A stretch of DNA of 64,000 bases from an uncultured bacterium (GTDB lineage Bacteria; Cyanobacteriota; Vampirovibrionia; Gastranaerophilales; Gastranaerophilaceae), in assembly GCA_949297715.1 (NCBI GenBank), contig CASFTJ010000003.1:97201-161200 (forward strand), in the 5' to 3' direction. The notes under the pieces were generated by a model, which worked only from the letters and a program-made list of their open reading frames with translations, had not been told where the DNA came from and did not search any database. The translations under genes were made by a program, and so were the position numbers. Positions 9,734-18,068 of the stretch are shown piece by piece (the stretch's first letter is position 1; each line of letters starts with the position of its first letter).

Positions 9734-10483
9734 TTAGCTAATTCTTTGGAACATATATCCTATACCACGAGCTGTAAGTATAAGCTCAGGATTAGCAGGA
9801 TCGGATTCAAGTTTTGAACGCAAACGCGAAATGTGAACGTCAACAACTCTTGTATCAATTCTGTGATCCGGCGGATATGCCCATACATGCTGTAAAATTT
9901 CGTTTCTTGAGAATGCTTGTCCCGAATTGTTTACAAGCAATTCTAACAAACTAAATTCCATTCCTGTCAAGCGAATGCGTTCATTTTTACGGAATACCTG
10001 ACGACGGGCTGTATCAATTTTGATATTACCGGTTGTAATAACATTTTTCGTAACTTTTCCTGCAGGAGTTACCGTTTCACGATTATTTGTACGACGAAGA
10101 ACAGCTTTTACACGAGCTTCCAATTCTTTTGGTGAAAACGGTTTAATAACATAATCATCCGCACCGAGTTCAAGCCCCGTAATTCTTTCTGAAACATCAC
10201 CAAGAGCTGTTAATATTATTATCGGAACATCAGCGGTTCGTCTGATTTCACGAGTAACTCCATAACCATCCATTTTAGGCATCATTACATCCAAAACCAC
10301 AAGATCAGGATTATATTTATTAAAAGCAGCAACGGCTTCTTCGCCATCCGCAGCGGTATAAACGTCATAACCTGCCATCTTCAAACGTGTTTCCAAAATA
10401 CGTCTGATACTTGCTTCGTCATCAGCTAATAATATACGTTGGCGGTCATCTGTTTCATTTTGCAATTCAGCATTTTCTGTCAT
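9734..10483 (-). CDS. rpaB: RpaB-like OmpR-family response regulator
   Basis: An N-terminal receiver has D21/D22, phospho-acceptor D65 in VVLDVMMPKMDGYG, T92 and K114. It is followed by a winged-helix DNA-binding domain with the block 'RIRLTGMEFSLLELL' and the ending 'ELILTARGIGYMFQRI'. These blocks and the 'ASIRRILETRL' start match the cyanobacterial RpaB/Ycf27 group far better than generic PhoB. In cyanobacteria RpaB is an essential regulator that binds HLR1 sites in stress and light responses. Here it presumably serves a non-photosynthetic role. No sensor kinase gene is adjacent. A GAAG-type RBS precedes the ATG and a strong terminator follows. Confidence 0.85.
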   Translation of the reverse strand: MTENAELQNETDDRQRILLADDEASIRRILETRLKMAGYDVYTAADGEEAVAAFNKYNPDLVVLDVMMPKMDGYGVTREIRRTADVPIIILTALGDVSERITGLELGADDYVIKPFSPKELEARVKAVLRRTNNRETVTPAGKVTKNVITTGNIKIDTARRQVFRKNERIRLTGMEFSLLELLVNNSGQAFSRNEILQHVWAYPPDHRIDTRVVDVHISRLRSKLESDPANPELILTARGIGYMFQRIS

Positions 10484-10643
10484 GATTTCTTCTTTTCCTT
10501 ACTTAAATAAATCTAACACCTCAACATAAAACATATATAATTATTACAAAATATATACTTTTTTGAATTTTTATAACGTTATATTAACCTAATTTACGAA
10601 AAATTGCAAGTACTTTTTATAATTTTTTAGAAAATCCGTTTTG

Positions 10644-11375
10644 TTATTTTAAAATATAAATACTTGAACAACTATATCCACTACTTTCTGGTGTACAATC
10701 ACCATTTTGAAGGCTTTCATGCAAATACTCATAAGCCAGCGGTTTAACAGCATTAGCCATTACGTAAAAAACATATATATCTATACCAAATTTATTAGGA
10801 TTTTTGTTTCCGTTTACATCAATTGTTATCCAACCACACCTATTGTAATTAAAATATCCGTCAAAATTATATTTACATGAAGCATCATCAAGATAAAATA
10901 ATACTGCACTTCCATTAGGAAGCATCATTGTTGCACCATTCCAATTTAAATAATCTTCTGTTGCAATAGAATTATTTAAAAGTCTTATTTTATCAAATTC
11001 TGCAAAACAACTGCTTTTAACATCATCCTTATGATAGGGTTCATCACAAGTTCTTACACTTTTTATTTTTTTTGCAAAAGTATCACGTAAACAATTATGT
11101 TTTGTTTTCGAATCTGTACAATCAATTATACTGGCTTCAAAAGTCCCATACTCTGCAACCAATGCCAAATGTGCCTGAGATAATATTGAATAATCAGACT
11201 TTAAAAGTGATATATATTCTCTTAAATTAATTTTATTAATCAACCCCGGTAATGTCATTGCAGCAACAAGACCTATAACACCTATTGTTATCAAGACTTC
11301 AGCCATCGTAAATCCTTTAACTACCTGCTTCTTCAACTTTAATGATTTTAAAAAATCAAACTTTAATCTATCCAT
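10644..11375 (-). CDS. Prepilin-like protein (class III signal, type IV pilin/pseudopilin fold)
   Basis: A basic leader ends in VVKG, then the mature sequence FTMAEVLITIGVIGL starts with Phe at +1 and Glu at +5, the signature cleaved and methylated by prepilin peptidase. The hydrophobic helix continues to about residue 45. The C-terminal globular part has several Cys and a 'DVNGNKNPNKFGID' motif shared with the two other prepilin-like proteins in this window. A GGGGAGGG RBS precedes the ATG. It is divergent from a mini XRE gene across an inverted-repeat pair, and a TATACT -10 (11409-11414) touches one repeat arm. It probably forms part of a pilus or secretion pseudopilus; no assembly genes are nearby. 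Confidence 0.8.
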   Translation of the reverse strand: MDRLKFDFLKSLKLKKQVVKGFTMAEVLITIGVIGLVAAMTLPGLINKINLREYISLLKSDYSILSQAHLALVAEYGTFEASIIDCTDSKTKHNCLRDTFAKKIKSVRTCDEPYHKDDVKSSCFAEFDKIRLLNNSIATEDYLNWNGATMMLPNGSAVLFYLDDASCKYNFDGYFNYNRCGWITIDVNGNKNPNKFGIDIYVFYVMANAVKPLAYEYLHESLQNGDCTPESSGYSCSSIYILK

Positions 11376-11391
11376 AAATCCCTCCCCAAAT

Positions 11392-11469
11392 GTGATGTAT
11401 TACTTCATAGTATATCAATAATAATACAAGACAATTATAAATATGCAAGAATATGAAGTAATGTATCAC
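11392..11469. promoter_or_regulatory. Operator pair: 18-nt inverted repeats between prepilin and XRE genes
   Basis: GTGATGTATTACTTCATA (11392-11409) and TATGAAGTAATGTATCAC (11452-11469) are inverted copies with two mismatches, 60 bp centre to centre. The first arm abuts the -10 of the prepilin gene on its downstream side. The second covers the candidate start region of the XRE gene. The layout suits a dimeric regulator that controls both divergent genes, plausibly the XRE protein itself. Confidence 0.6.
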
Positions 11470-11667
11470 AAAATAATATCTGCACAGATTAAAAAGCTTC
11501 GCAAATCAGCAAAACTGTCTCAAGAAGAATTTGCAGAAAAAATCAACTGCTCACGAGAATTCGTAAGCAGAGTAGAAAATTTAAAAGAAAAAGTCAGCTT
11601 AAGAATGCTGCTTAAACTCTCTCAATTATTTAACATAAGCCCTAAATATTTTTTTGAAGAAAATTAA
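11443..11667 (+). CDS. Mini XRE-family HTH regulator
   Basis: This 74-residue protein is little more than one helix-turn-helix: 'IKKLRKSAKLSQEEFAEKI' followed by 'SREFVSRVEN' (recognition helix) and 'LLKLSQLFNIS', the Cro/C1-type pattern. There is no sensing domain. The start may instead be the ATG at 11461 (68 aa), since no Shine-Dalgarno is seen at either site. It is divergent from the prepilin gene, with one operator arm across its own start region, so autoregulation and control of the pilin are likely. The stop overlaps the kdsB stop convergently by 4 nt. Confidence 0.75.
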   Translation: MQEYEVMYHKIISAQIKKLRKSAKLSQEEFAEKINCSREFVSRVENLKEKVSLRMLLKLSQLFNISPKYFFEEN

Positions 11668-12398
11668 AGTCTTTCAGCGACTATTTGTTTAAATTTTTCA
11701 AGATCATCACGAGTATCAATACCGACAGGCACAAAATCTACAACCGAAGTTTTAATTTTCATTCCGTTTTCAAGTGCTCTTAATTGTTCAAGGCTTTCAG
11801 TTTTTTCAAGCGGAGTCTGTTCTAATGATGTCATTTTGATTAAAGCTTCACGCTTGTAACCGTAAATTCCAAGATGCCCATAAAAATTTCCGCTGATTGT
11901 GTTTCTCTCATAAGGAATTTTTGAACGGGAAAAATACAGAGCAAAACCGTTTTTATCACAAACACATTTTACAAGGTTCGGATTATTAACTTCATTTTCA
12001 TCATGCAAAACTCTTATTAAAGTCGAAATATCAGCATTTTCAATTTCTTTTACATTTCTTGCAACTTCATCAATTGCGGAAGGCTCAATTAAAGGCTCAT
12101 CTCCTTGAAGATTAACTATATATGCAATTTCAGGATGTCTATCCACAACTTCTCTTATTCTGTCAGAACCGCATTTGTGCTCTTTTGAAGTCATCTCAGC
12201 AACTCCGCCAAACTTTGTTACCGCATTGTAAATTCTCTCATCATCTGTCGCAACGATAATCATATCAGCTAATTTTGCCTGCATTGCTTTTTCATAAACC
12301 CACTGTATTACGGGTTTTCCTGCAACTTCTAAAAGCGGTTTGCCTTCCAATCTTGATGATCCGTAACGAGCCGGAATTATTATTGCTGTTTTATTCAA
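11664..12398 (-). CDS. kdsB: 3-deoxy-manno-octulosonate cytidylyltransferase (CMP-Kdo synthetase)
   Basis: KdsB activates Kdo with CTP for lipid A-core assembly. The N-terminus has the nucleotide-binding IIPARYGSSRLEGKPL loop, followed by the 'IVATDDERI', 'GSDRI' and 'NLQGDEPLI' blocks typical of KdsB. The length of 244 aa is normal. It implies an outer membrane with LPS. The start codon is TTG, supported by AGGAG 7 nt upstream, with no in-frame ATG at that place. It is the last gene of accD-accA-prmA-kdsB. Confidence 0.93.
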   Translation of the reverse strand: MNKTAIIIPARYGSSRLEGKPLLEVAGKPVIQWVYEKAMQAKLADMIIVATDDERIYNAVTKFGGVAEMTSKEHKCGSDRIREVVDRHPEIAYIVNLQGDEPLIEPSAIDEVARNVKEIENADISTLIRVLHDENEVNNPNLVKCVCDKNGFALYFSRSKIPYERNTISGNFYGHLGIYGYKREALIKMTSLEQTPLEKTESLEQLRALENGMKIKTSVVDFVPVGIDTRDDLEKFKQIVAERL

Positions 12399-12436
12399 TT
12401 TTATTCTCCTTTTAAGAGGCTTTAAGCAAATTTGCT

Positions 12437-13366
12437 CTACACCCCAAGTTTTTTAACAACCAAAGCAACCCATTGGTTCTGATGAGCTTCTTCGATTAAT
12501 TCTAAATTATGTTTTTTTATTGCATCATATATAACGGGCTTTTTCTCATCCAAAATCCCTGACAGAACCATTATTGCGCCGTCATTCATAATATTTTTCA
12601 AATCCCCCATAATTTCGGCAAGAACATTATGAAGGATATTAGCACATACAAAATCAAACTTTTTTGTAACTTTATCCGCTGTACCCAATTCAAAAGTACA
12701 AACAGAATTATTTTTCAAAGCATTTTCTTTAGCAACATCAATAACAGTCGGGTCGTTGTCGCATCCGTAAACCTCTTTAGCGCCGAATTTATAAGCACAA
12801 ATTGCTAAAATTCCGCTTCCTGTCCCGATATCTGCCATTTTTACGTCAGGTTGCATATACTTTTCAATTGCTTTCATACACAACTGAGTAGTCTGATGAG
12901 TTCCTGTTCCAAAAGCGCAACCCGGCTCCAGCTTTATTATAACTTCATCCTCTCTATGCGGTACATATTCAATCCAATCAGGCACAACCGTAATCCGATC
13001 AGAAACACGGGTTACATCCCATTTTTCTTTCCATTTTTTAGACCAATCTTCATTAGGCTTAACGGCAAACTCAATCTCCCAGCTTCCAAGCTCATCATCC
13101 GTCAATCCTCTTGATTTTAAAATGTCACGTTGTTCATTCAAAAGTCCTTTTATATATTTTAATGAAAGATGCTCAGAAATTTCATTATCGGGATTTAGAA
13201 AAACCTTTAAAGTTCCTTCTGTCGTTGAAATCATTTCTAAATCCTTGTAAGCTTCTTCAGCTAAAACAATTCCTTCACAAGGCAAATTTTCAAAACAAAT
13301 CTCTGAAATAACATCTTCTATTTCTGGGTTTATTTTAATTTGAAGTTCAATGTAATTATCAGACAT
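12437..13366 (-). CDS. prmA: Ribosomal protein L11 methyltransferase
   Basis: PrmA trimethylates ribosomal protein L11 using SAM. The C-terminal Rossmann domain has the SAM loop DIGTGSGILAI, an acidic residue at the end of strand 2 (GCDNDP) and the 'CANILHN' motif (N-I/L-like catalytic motif). Upstream lies the 'LEPGCAFGTGTHQTT' block, diagnostic for PrmA. An N-terminal substrate-recognition domain is present. It starts 2 nt after accA ends, so the two are translationally linked. Confidence 0.93.
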   Translation of the reverse strand: MSDNYIELQIKINPEIEDVISEICFENLPCEGIVLAEEAYKDLEMISTTEGTLKVFLNPDNEISEHLSLKYIKGLLNEQRDILKSRGLTDDELGSWEIEFAVKPNEDWSKKWKEKWDVTRVSDRITVVPDWIEYVPHREDEVIIKLEPGCAFGTGTHQTTQLCMKAIEKYMQPDVKMADIGTGSGILAICAYKFGAKEVYGCDNDPTVIDVAKENALKNNSVCTFELGTADKVTKKFDFVCANILHNVLAEIMGDLKNIMNDGAIMVLSGILDEKKPVIYDAIKKHNLELIEEAHQNQWVALVVKKLGV

Positions 13367-13368
13367 TA

Positions 13369-14319
13369 CTACTCCAGAAAAGCGCCCATTTTACGGAATT
13401 TTTCATAACGGGATTTTTTAAGCTCTTCACCTGATTGAGATGACAATTCATCTAATGCAGATAAAATTGTTTTCTTTAATTCTTCAGACATCACTTTGTA
13501 ATCATGATGTGCCCCGCCAAGAGGTTCCTTAATTTCCCCGTCGATAATATCAAATTTCATAAGATCAGGAGCCGTAATTTTCAAAGCTTCAGCGGCTTCA
13601 GAAGCTTTTGCGGCATCTCTCCATAAAATTGAAGCACAACCTTCCGGTGAAATAACCGTATAATAAGCATGTTCAAGAAGATAAACCCTGTTTGCAACCG
13701 CTAACCCTAAAGCACCGCCTGAGCAGCCTTCACCTGAAATTACAGCAATTACAGGAACTTTTAACTTTGCCATTTCCCTTAAATTAACAGCAATCGCACC
13801 ACCCTGATTGGTTTCTTCAGCGCTGATTCCTGGATATGCTCCGGGGGTATCAATAATCGTTACTATCGGGATATTAAACTTATCAGCATGCTTAAATAAT
13901 CTCAAAGCTTTTCTATACCCTTGCGGCTGAGGCATACCAAAGTTATATTCCAAATTTTCTTTTGTAGATTTACCTTTCATTGTGCCGACAATCATAACCG
14001 TTCTGCCATCAATTTTAGCCAACCCGCCGATTATAGCTCTATCGTCGCTTCCGGTTCTGTCACCGTGAAATTCGATGAAATCAGTGCACATATTCTCTAC
14101 ATAATCCAAAAAGTTAGGTCTTTCGGGATGTCTTGCAATCTGAAGTTTCTGAGAAGGTTTTAAATTTGCGTAAAGCTCCTTTTTGTAATCTTCTGCCTGC
14201 TGTTCAAATGTTTCTATTTCTTTATCTAAATCCATACCGGACTCCAAACTTATTTTTTTCAGTTCATCTATTTTTTCCTGAATTTCAGTGATAGGTTTTT
14301 CAAAATCCAAAACTGTCAT
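13369..14319 (-). CDS. accA: Acetyl-CoA carboxylase carboxyltransferase subunit alpha
   Basis: This is the alpha half of the carboxyltransferase that makes malonyl-CoA for fatty acid synthesis. Typical blocks are 'IARHPERPNFLDYV', 'FIEFHGDRTGSDDRAIIGG', 'FGMPQPQGYRKALR' and the oxyanion segment 'GEGCSGGALGLAVANRV'. The length of 316 aa matches the family. It follows accD by 39 nt with an AGAGG RBS, the usual pairing of the two subunits. Confidence 0.96.
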   Translation of the reverse strand: MTVLDFEKPITEIQEKIDELKKISLESGMDLDKEIETFEQQAEDYKKELYANLKPSQKLQIARHPERPNFLDYVENMCTDFIEFHGDRTGSDDRAIIGGLAKIDGRTVMIVGTMKGKSTKENLEYNFGMPQPQGYRKALRLFKHADKFNIPIVTIIDTPGAYPGISAEETNQGGAIAVNLREMAKLKVPVIAVISGEGCSGGALGLAVANRVYLLEHAYYTVISPEGCASILWRDAAKASEAAEALKITAPDLMKFDIIDGEIKEPLGGAHHDYKVMSEELKKTILSALDELSSQSGEELKKSRYEKFRKMGAFLE

Positions 14320-14358
14320 CTCTTACCTCTTTAAAAATAATACTTTATACCACCGCTC

Positions 14359-15234
14359 TTACTTAAGCACCGGCTGATGCATAGAAAGAAGATTACCGAG
14401 AATATCCGGCAAATCTTTGCGGCGTGCAACAACATCCACCTGACCGTATTTCAAAAGATATTCAGCAGTCTGAAAATCCGACGGAAGTTTCTGTCTTATA
14501 GTCTGTTCAATAACACGGCGGCCTGCAAATCCTATTCTTGCGCCTTTCTCTGCAATTATAATATCGCCAAGCATTCCAAAACTTGCGGTCACACCGCCAA
14601 ATGTCGGTTCTGTCAGTAAATTTATATATAAAATACCTTCATCATCCAATTTTGCGGCAGCACAAGATGTTTTTGCCATCTGCATAAGGCTTAATGCGCT
14701 TTCCTGCATTCTTGCACCGCCTGATGAGGTTATCGCAAGAACCGGTATCTTCAACTCAATTGCTTTTTCCATTATTCTTGCAACCTTTTCGCCGACAACA
14801 GAACCCATTGAACCGCCCATAAAATCAAAATCCATTATGGCTGCGGCAACTTTATTGCCCTTGATTGAGCCGATTCCGGTTACCACCGCATCGTTAAGCC
14901 CTGTCTTGTCATTAGCCTTTTGAAGCCTGTCTTTATAACTTTCTGTATCAACAAATTCAAGCGGATCTGTCGGTTTTATTTCGCCAAAAAGCTCTTCAAA
15001 ACTCCCTTCATCAAAAAGCTGTGCTATACGGTTTTTGGCATTTATCCTAAAATGATAGTCACAAACAGGACATACCATTAAATTGTTTGCCAAATCCTCT
15101 TTCAAAAGCTGAGCTTCACAATGAACACATTTTGTCCACAAGTCAGGGTTTTTCTCGACTTCGGCTCTTGCTTCAAGCGCACGTCTTTGTATCTGTGCCT
15201 CTTTTCGTTTTTCAAACCAATCTTGAATTGTCAT
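14359..15234 (-). CDS. accD: Acetyl-CoA carboxylase carboxyltransferase subunit beta
   Basis: The N-terminal zinc ribbon has C36, C39, C55 and C58. The crotonase-fold carboxyltransferase domain follows with 'DFDFMGGSMGSVVGEKV', 'SSGGARMQE' and 'GGVTASF'. Together with AccA it forms the A2B2 carboxyltransferase. It is first in the accD-accA-prmA-kdsB cluster. The biotin carboxylase and BCCP genes are not in the window. Confidence 0.96.
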   Translation of the reverse strand: MTIQDWFEKRKEAQIQRRALEARAEVEKNPDLWTKCVHCEAQLLKEDLANNLMVCPVCDYHFRINAKNRIAQLFDEGSFEELFGEIKPTDPLEFVDTESYKDRLQKANDKTGLNDAVVTGIGSIKGNKVAAAIMDFDFMGGSMGSVVGEKVARIMEKAIELKIPVLAITSSGGARMQESALSLMQMAKTSCAAAKLDDEGILYINLLTEPTFGGVTASFGMLGDIIIAEKGARIGFAGRRVIEQTIRQKLPSDFQTAEYLLKYGQVDVVARRKDLPDILGNLLSMHQPVLK

Positions 15235-15297
15235 ATTCTAATCCCTATTAATAAATTCCTTTTTAACAAATACATTATACACTAAAAATTAATCTTG

Positions 15298-16083
15298 TCA
15301 CTTTTTAGGTGGATTATTTACAAAAAACTTTCTCATCTCATCGGAGATTTGAAGATTTTGAAGCGTTAATCCGTATTTTTTCAGGTTTGCAATATTCTCT
15401 TGTTCCTCAAGTAAATCCCTTTTAGGCTTTGAACTTATATCACTTTTTACTCGTTCAAACTCACTTTTTACAGATCCTTCCATAACTTTTGCGATAATTT
15501 CATCAATATCGCTTCCGCCGGTCTGATACTTTGATGCTATTTCTGCCACAGTCGCTCCCTGTGGAAGTCTGTATAGCCAATTTACCGTTAAAACATCCCC
15601 TGAAGATACCTTATTTATACCTTTTTGATGCGGAGTATACATTATATCTTTTTTGTTCGGACTATGCCCTAAACCTACAGCATGGCCTATTTCATGCAAA
15701 ATTGTATGATATACTTCACTCTCGTCCATATAATCCGCATGCACTAAGCCGTCCGTAAGCCCGATTGAAACTTCGGCACCATAAAGTCTATGCTGAGCAT
15801 CATAAGAAAAATTACATACACCAAGCGCCTTTCTCTCAACTCTTTTCCACTCAATATTAATTTGAGATTCCAAAAGTGTATCAGTTATCTGAAAAGAGAC
15901 CTTTCCTTTTGTTGCCTTCTGCCACTCATCTAGAGCACGCTTTACAAGCCCCCTGTATTTGTAGTCCTCGCCTGCTTTTGAGTAAAATTTCATCGGTGCA
16001 ACATAAACCTTCAACGGCATAAATGTCCACCTCATCAACCGCCCGTTTTTTAAAGATTCAGAAACATAAGTACGCTTTTGCAT
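15298..16083 (-). CDS. Matrixin-like (M10-type) zinc metalloprotease
   Basis: The zinc signature HExxHxxGxxH is complete (H130, E131, H134, G137, H140), followed by the Met-turn at M148 in DIMY. This is the metzincin/matrixin pattern. Residues 25-160 carry the catalytic fold, and a charged helical tail of about 100 residues ends the chain. No clear signal peptide or cysteine-switch propeptide is seen, so it may act inside the cell or be exported otherwise. A TACAAT hexamer lies 6 nt before the ATG, suggesting a leaderless mRNA whose promoter overlaps that of divergent ybaB. Confidence 0.8.
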   Translation of the reverse strand: MQKRTYVSESLKNGRLMRWTFMPLKVYVAPMKFYSKAGEDYKYRGLVKRALDEWQKATKGKVSFQITDTLLESQINIEWKRVERKALGVCNFSYDAQHRLYGAEVSIGLTDGLVHADYMDESEVYHTILHEIGHAVGLGHSPNKKDIMYTPHQKGINKVSSGDVLTVNWLYRLPQGATVAEIASKYQTGGSDIDEIIAKVMEGSVKSEFERVKSDISSKPKRDLLEEQENIANLKKYGLTLQNLQISDEMRKFFVNNPPKK

Positions 16084-16089
16084 ATTTTT

Positions 16090-16099
16090 ATTGTATAAT
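16090..16099. promoter_or_regulatory. Overlapping divergent -10 elements for the matrixin gene and ybaB
   Basis: TATAAT on the plus strand (16094-16099) precedes ybaB. On the minus strand, TACAAT (complement of 16090-16095) sits 6 nt before the matrixin ATG. They share two base pairs, so the two promoters should be mutually exclusive. Confidence 0.5.
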
Positions 16100-16149
16100 A
16101 AAATTACAAAATTGAGAAGCCAGACTTAAAAATACGGAGGATAAAAAGC

Positions 16150-16482
16150 ATGAATATTATGCAAATGATGAAACAGGCACAGAACCTCAAAAAAAGAATT
16201 AAAGACACTCAAGAAGAACTTGCAGCCCAAGAAGTTATCGGCGAAGCGGCTAACGGCAGTGTAACGGTTGTATTTGACGGACAAGGCCAGTTTAAATCTA
16301 TTAAACTTAAACCCGAAGCCATTAACCCCGAAAATCCGTCATCTGTTGATAATGATTCTTTGGAAATGCTTGAAGACCTTATTTCAACTGCAATTAAACA
16401 AGCCAGTGACAAAGCTTCAAATCTTTTAAATCAAAAAATGAGCGCTGTTACAGGCGGTATTAATATTCCGGGATTATTCTAA
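16150..16482 (+). CDS. ybaB: YbaB/EbfC nucleoid-associated protein
   Basis: This small DNA-binding dimer of 110 aa begins MNIMQMMKQAQNLKKRI and has the family blocks 'VIGEAANGSVTVVFDGQGQFKSIKLKP' in spirit (split over about residues 30-56) and 'LEDLISTAIKQASDKA', and ends 'GGINIPGLF'. An ACGGAGG RBS is 9 nt upstream. It lies immediately before recR with no spacer, the same pairing as in many bacteria. Confidence 0.93.
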   Translation: MNIMQMMKQAQNLKKRIKDTQEELAAQEVIGEAANGSVTVVFDGQGQFKSIKLKPEAINPENPSSVDNDSLEMLEDLISTAIKQASDKASNLLNQKMSAVTGGINIPGLF

Positions 16483-17082
16483 ATGATTTTTCCAAAATCC
16501 ATTGCATCATTAATTGAATATTTTCAAAAATTTCCGTCAGTCGGGCCAAAATCTGCCCAGAGAATGGCGTTTTATATGCTTAGAATGCCTGAGAGTGAAG
16601 TTCAAAAATTCGCTCAGGCTATTCTTGATGCTAAGAGAAACACCAGAACCTGCGAAGTTTGCTTTAACCTTTCTTCAGCAAGCCCCTGCGAAATTTGCAC
16701 AAACCCTAAGCGTGACAGGTCGGTTATTTGTGTTGTTGCTGAAACAAAAGACCTTATCGCAATCGAAAAAACCAACGAATTTAAAGGGCTTTACCACGTT
16801 TTGCAAGGCTTAATCTCACCGATGGACGGAATCGGTGCTGATGATATAAGGATAAAAGAGCTTTTAAACAGGTTGACCTCTGATGAGGTTAAAGAAATTA
16901 TTCTTGCGCTTCCGCCATCTGTTGAAGGGGAAGCAACAAGCCTTTATCTTACAAAACTTATTAAGCCGTTCGGCATCAAAATTTCAAGAATTGCATTCGG
17001 GCTTCCTGTCGGGGCTGACCTTGAATATGCGGATGAAATTACGATAGCTAAAGCAATCGAAGGCAGAAGAGAAATCGCCTGA
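16483..17082 (+). CDS. recR: Recombination mediator RecR
   Basis: RecR helps RecO/RecF load RecA at gaps. The order is canonical: an N-terminal HhH ('FPSVGPKSAQRMAFYML'), a Cys4 zinc finger (CEVC...CEIC), a Toprim domain with 'VVAETKDLIAIE' and 'GLYHVLQGLISPMDGIG', and the C-terminal 'RIAFGLPVGADLEYAD' block. The 199-aa length is normal. Its ATG follows the ybaB stop directly. Confidence 0.96.
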   Translation: MIFPKSIASLIEYFQKFPSVGPKSAQRMAFYMLRMPESEVQKFAQAILDAKRNTRTCEVCFNLSSASPCEICTNPKRDRSVICVVAETKDLIAIEKTNEFKGLYHVLQGLISPMDGIGADDIRIKELLNRLTSDEVKEIILALPPSVEGEATSLYLTKLIKPFGIKISRIAFGLPVGADLEYADEITIAKAIEGRREIA

Positions 17083-17096
17083 TTAAATCGGAATGC

Positions 17097-18038
17097 TTAA
17101 CAGAAAAATTGGATAAAAATATTAGTAAATGGTCTTATAAAAATCCACCAAAGCTTTAAATCATCCATTTTCAAAGCTTTTCCGTCTTTACAAACTACTG
17201 TCAATGACTTACTTTTAGGATTCTTATCTATAATATATCCGGCCGGAATATCCGTTTGCTGTTCTTCAATTTTTACCTTATACGGATTTACTTTTAAAAA
17301 ATGGCTGCCGACAGTTAGATAACAAGGCATCCAGGGGTGCAGAGCCTTTATTATTCTTACAATTTCTTCTGAAGTGTTATTTTTAAAATCAAGCATTTTT
17401 ATCATCTCATCAACATTGCCAAAATATGAAGAACGGCTCTCATTTTGCGTAATCGGTATTATTACTTCACTCTGAATTTTTACCAAAAATTCCCTTGCTA
17501 ATTCTCTTGTCGCAGAAAATGCTCTTTCCCTTAGTTCTTTTCCTGTATCAGAAGGCAAAATGTCAACTTCTTTTTGAAGCAAAATTGCGCCTGTATCAAT
17601 GTTTTCATCCATAAGATGAAGTGTGACACCGGTTTTCTTTTCACCGTTTAAAATAACTTGCATATAAGGATTTGGGCCTCTATAGCGTGGAAGAAGTGAC
17701 GGATGAATATTTACGGTGCCTATTCTTGGCATTGAGAAGGTTTCTTTTTTAAGCTTTTCTCTCCAAGTGCCAACCATTATTAAATCTGCATTGGTTTTTA
17801 AAATATAATTTCTAAAATCTTCACTATTTGCGGATTTACACTTAACTTCAGGCAGCTTGTATTTCTTAATTAAGGTCAAATCGTATGAAGTCTTAAACAA
17901 ATCATTAAAAAATAATTTAACCCCTGAAAAAAGCGTCCTTTCATATCTGAAAACACCCGCAATTTCAACATCAGATTCTCTGACGGCTTCAATTATATTT
18001 GCAAGCATCTGCCCTCTGCCCAAAAGTATAACTTTCAT
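17097..18038 (-). CDS. Fmt-like formyltransferase paralogue
   Basis: A formyl-THF-dependent transferase fold. The catalytic set is intact: N116 and H118 in NIHPSLLPRYRG and D154 in ENIDTG (numbered from the upstream Met at 18056). A C-terminal Fmt-like domain follows. The true fmt gene lies at 58334-59266, so this is a second, diverged copy. A role in formylating an amino sugar of a surface glycan is possible but not shown. The start is taken at MKVILLGRG; six more residues are possible. It follows smpB on the same strand. Confidence 0.7.
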   Translation of the reverse strand: MKVILLGRGQMLANIIEAVRESDVEIAGVFRYERTLFSGVKLFFNDLFKTSYDLTLIKKYKLPEVKCKSANSEDFRNYILKTNADLIMVGTWREKLKKETFSMPRIGTVNIHPSLLPRYRGPNPYMQVILNGEKKTGVTLHLMDENIDTGAILLQKEVDILPSDTGKELRERAFSATRELAREFLVKIQSEVIIPITQNESRSSYFGNVDEMIKMLDFKNNTSEEIVRIIKALHPWMPCYLTVGSHFLKVNPYKVKIEEQQTDIPAGYIIDKNPKSKSLTVVCKDGKALKMDDLKLWWIFIRPFTNIFIQFFC

Positions 18039-18068
18039 ACGAGTTTTATCTGTCATTTTATTTTATCT

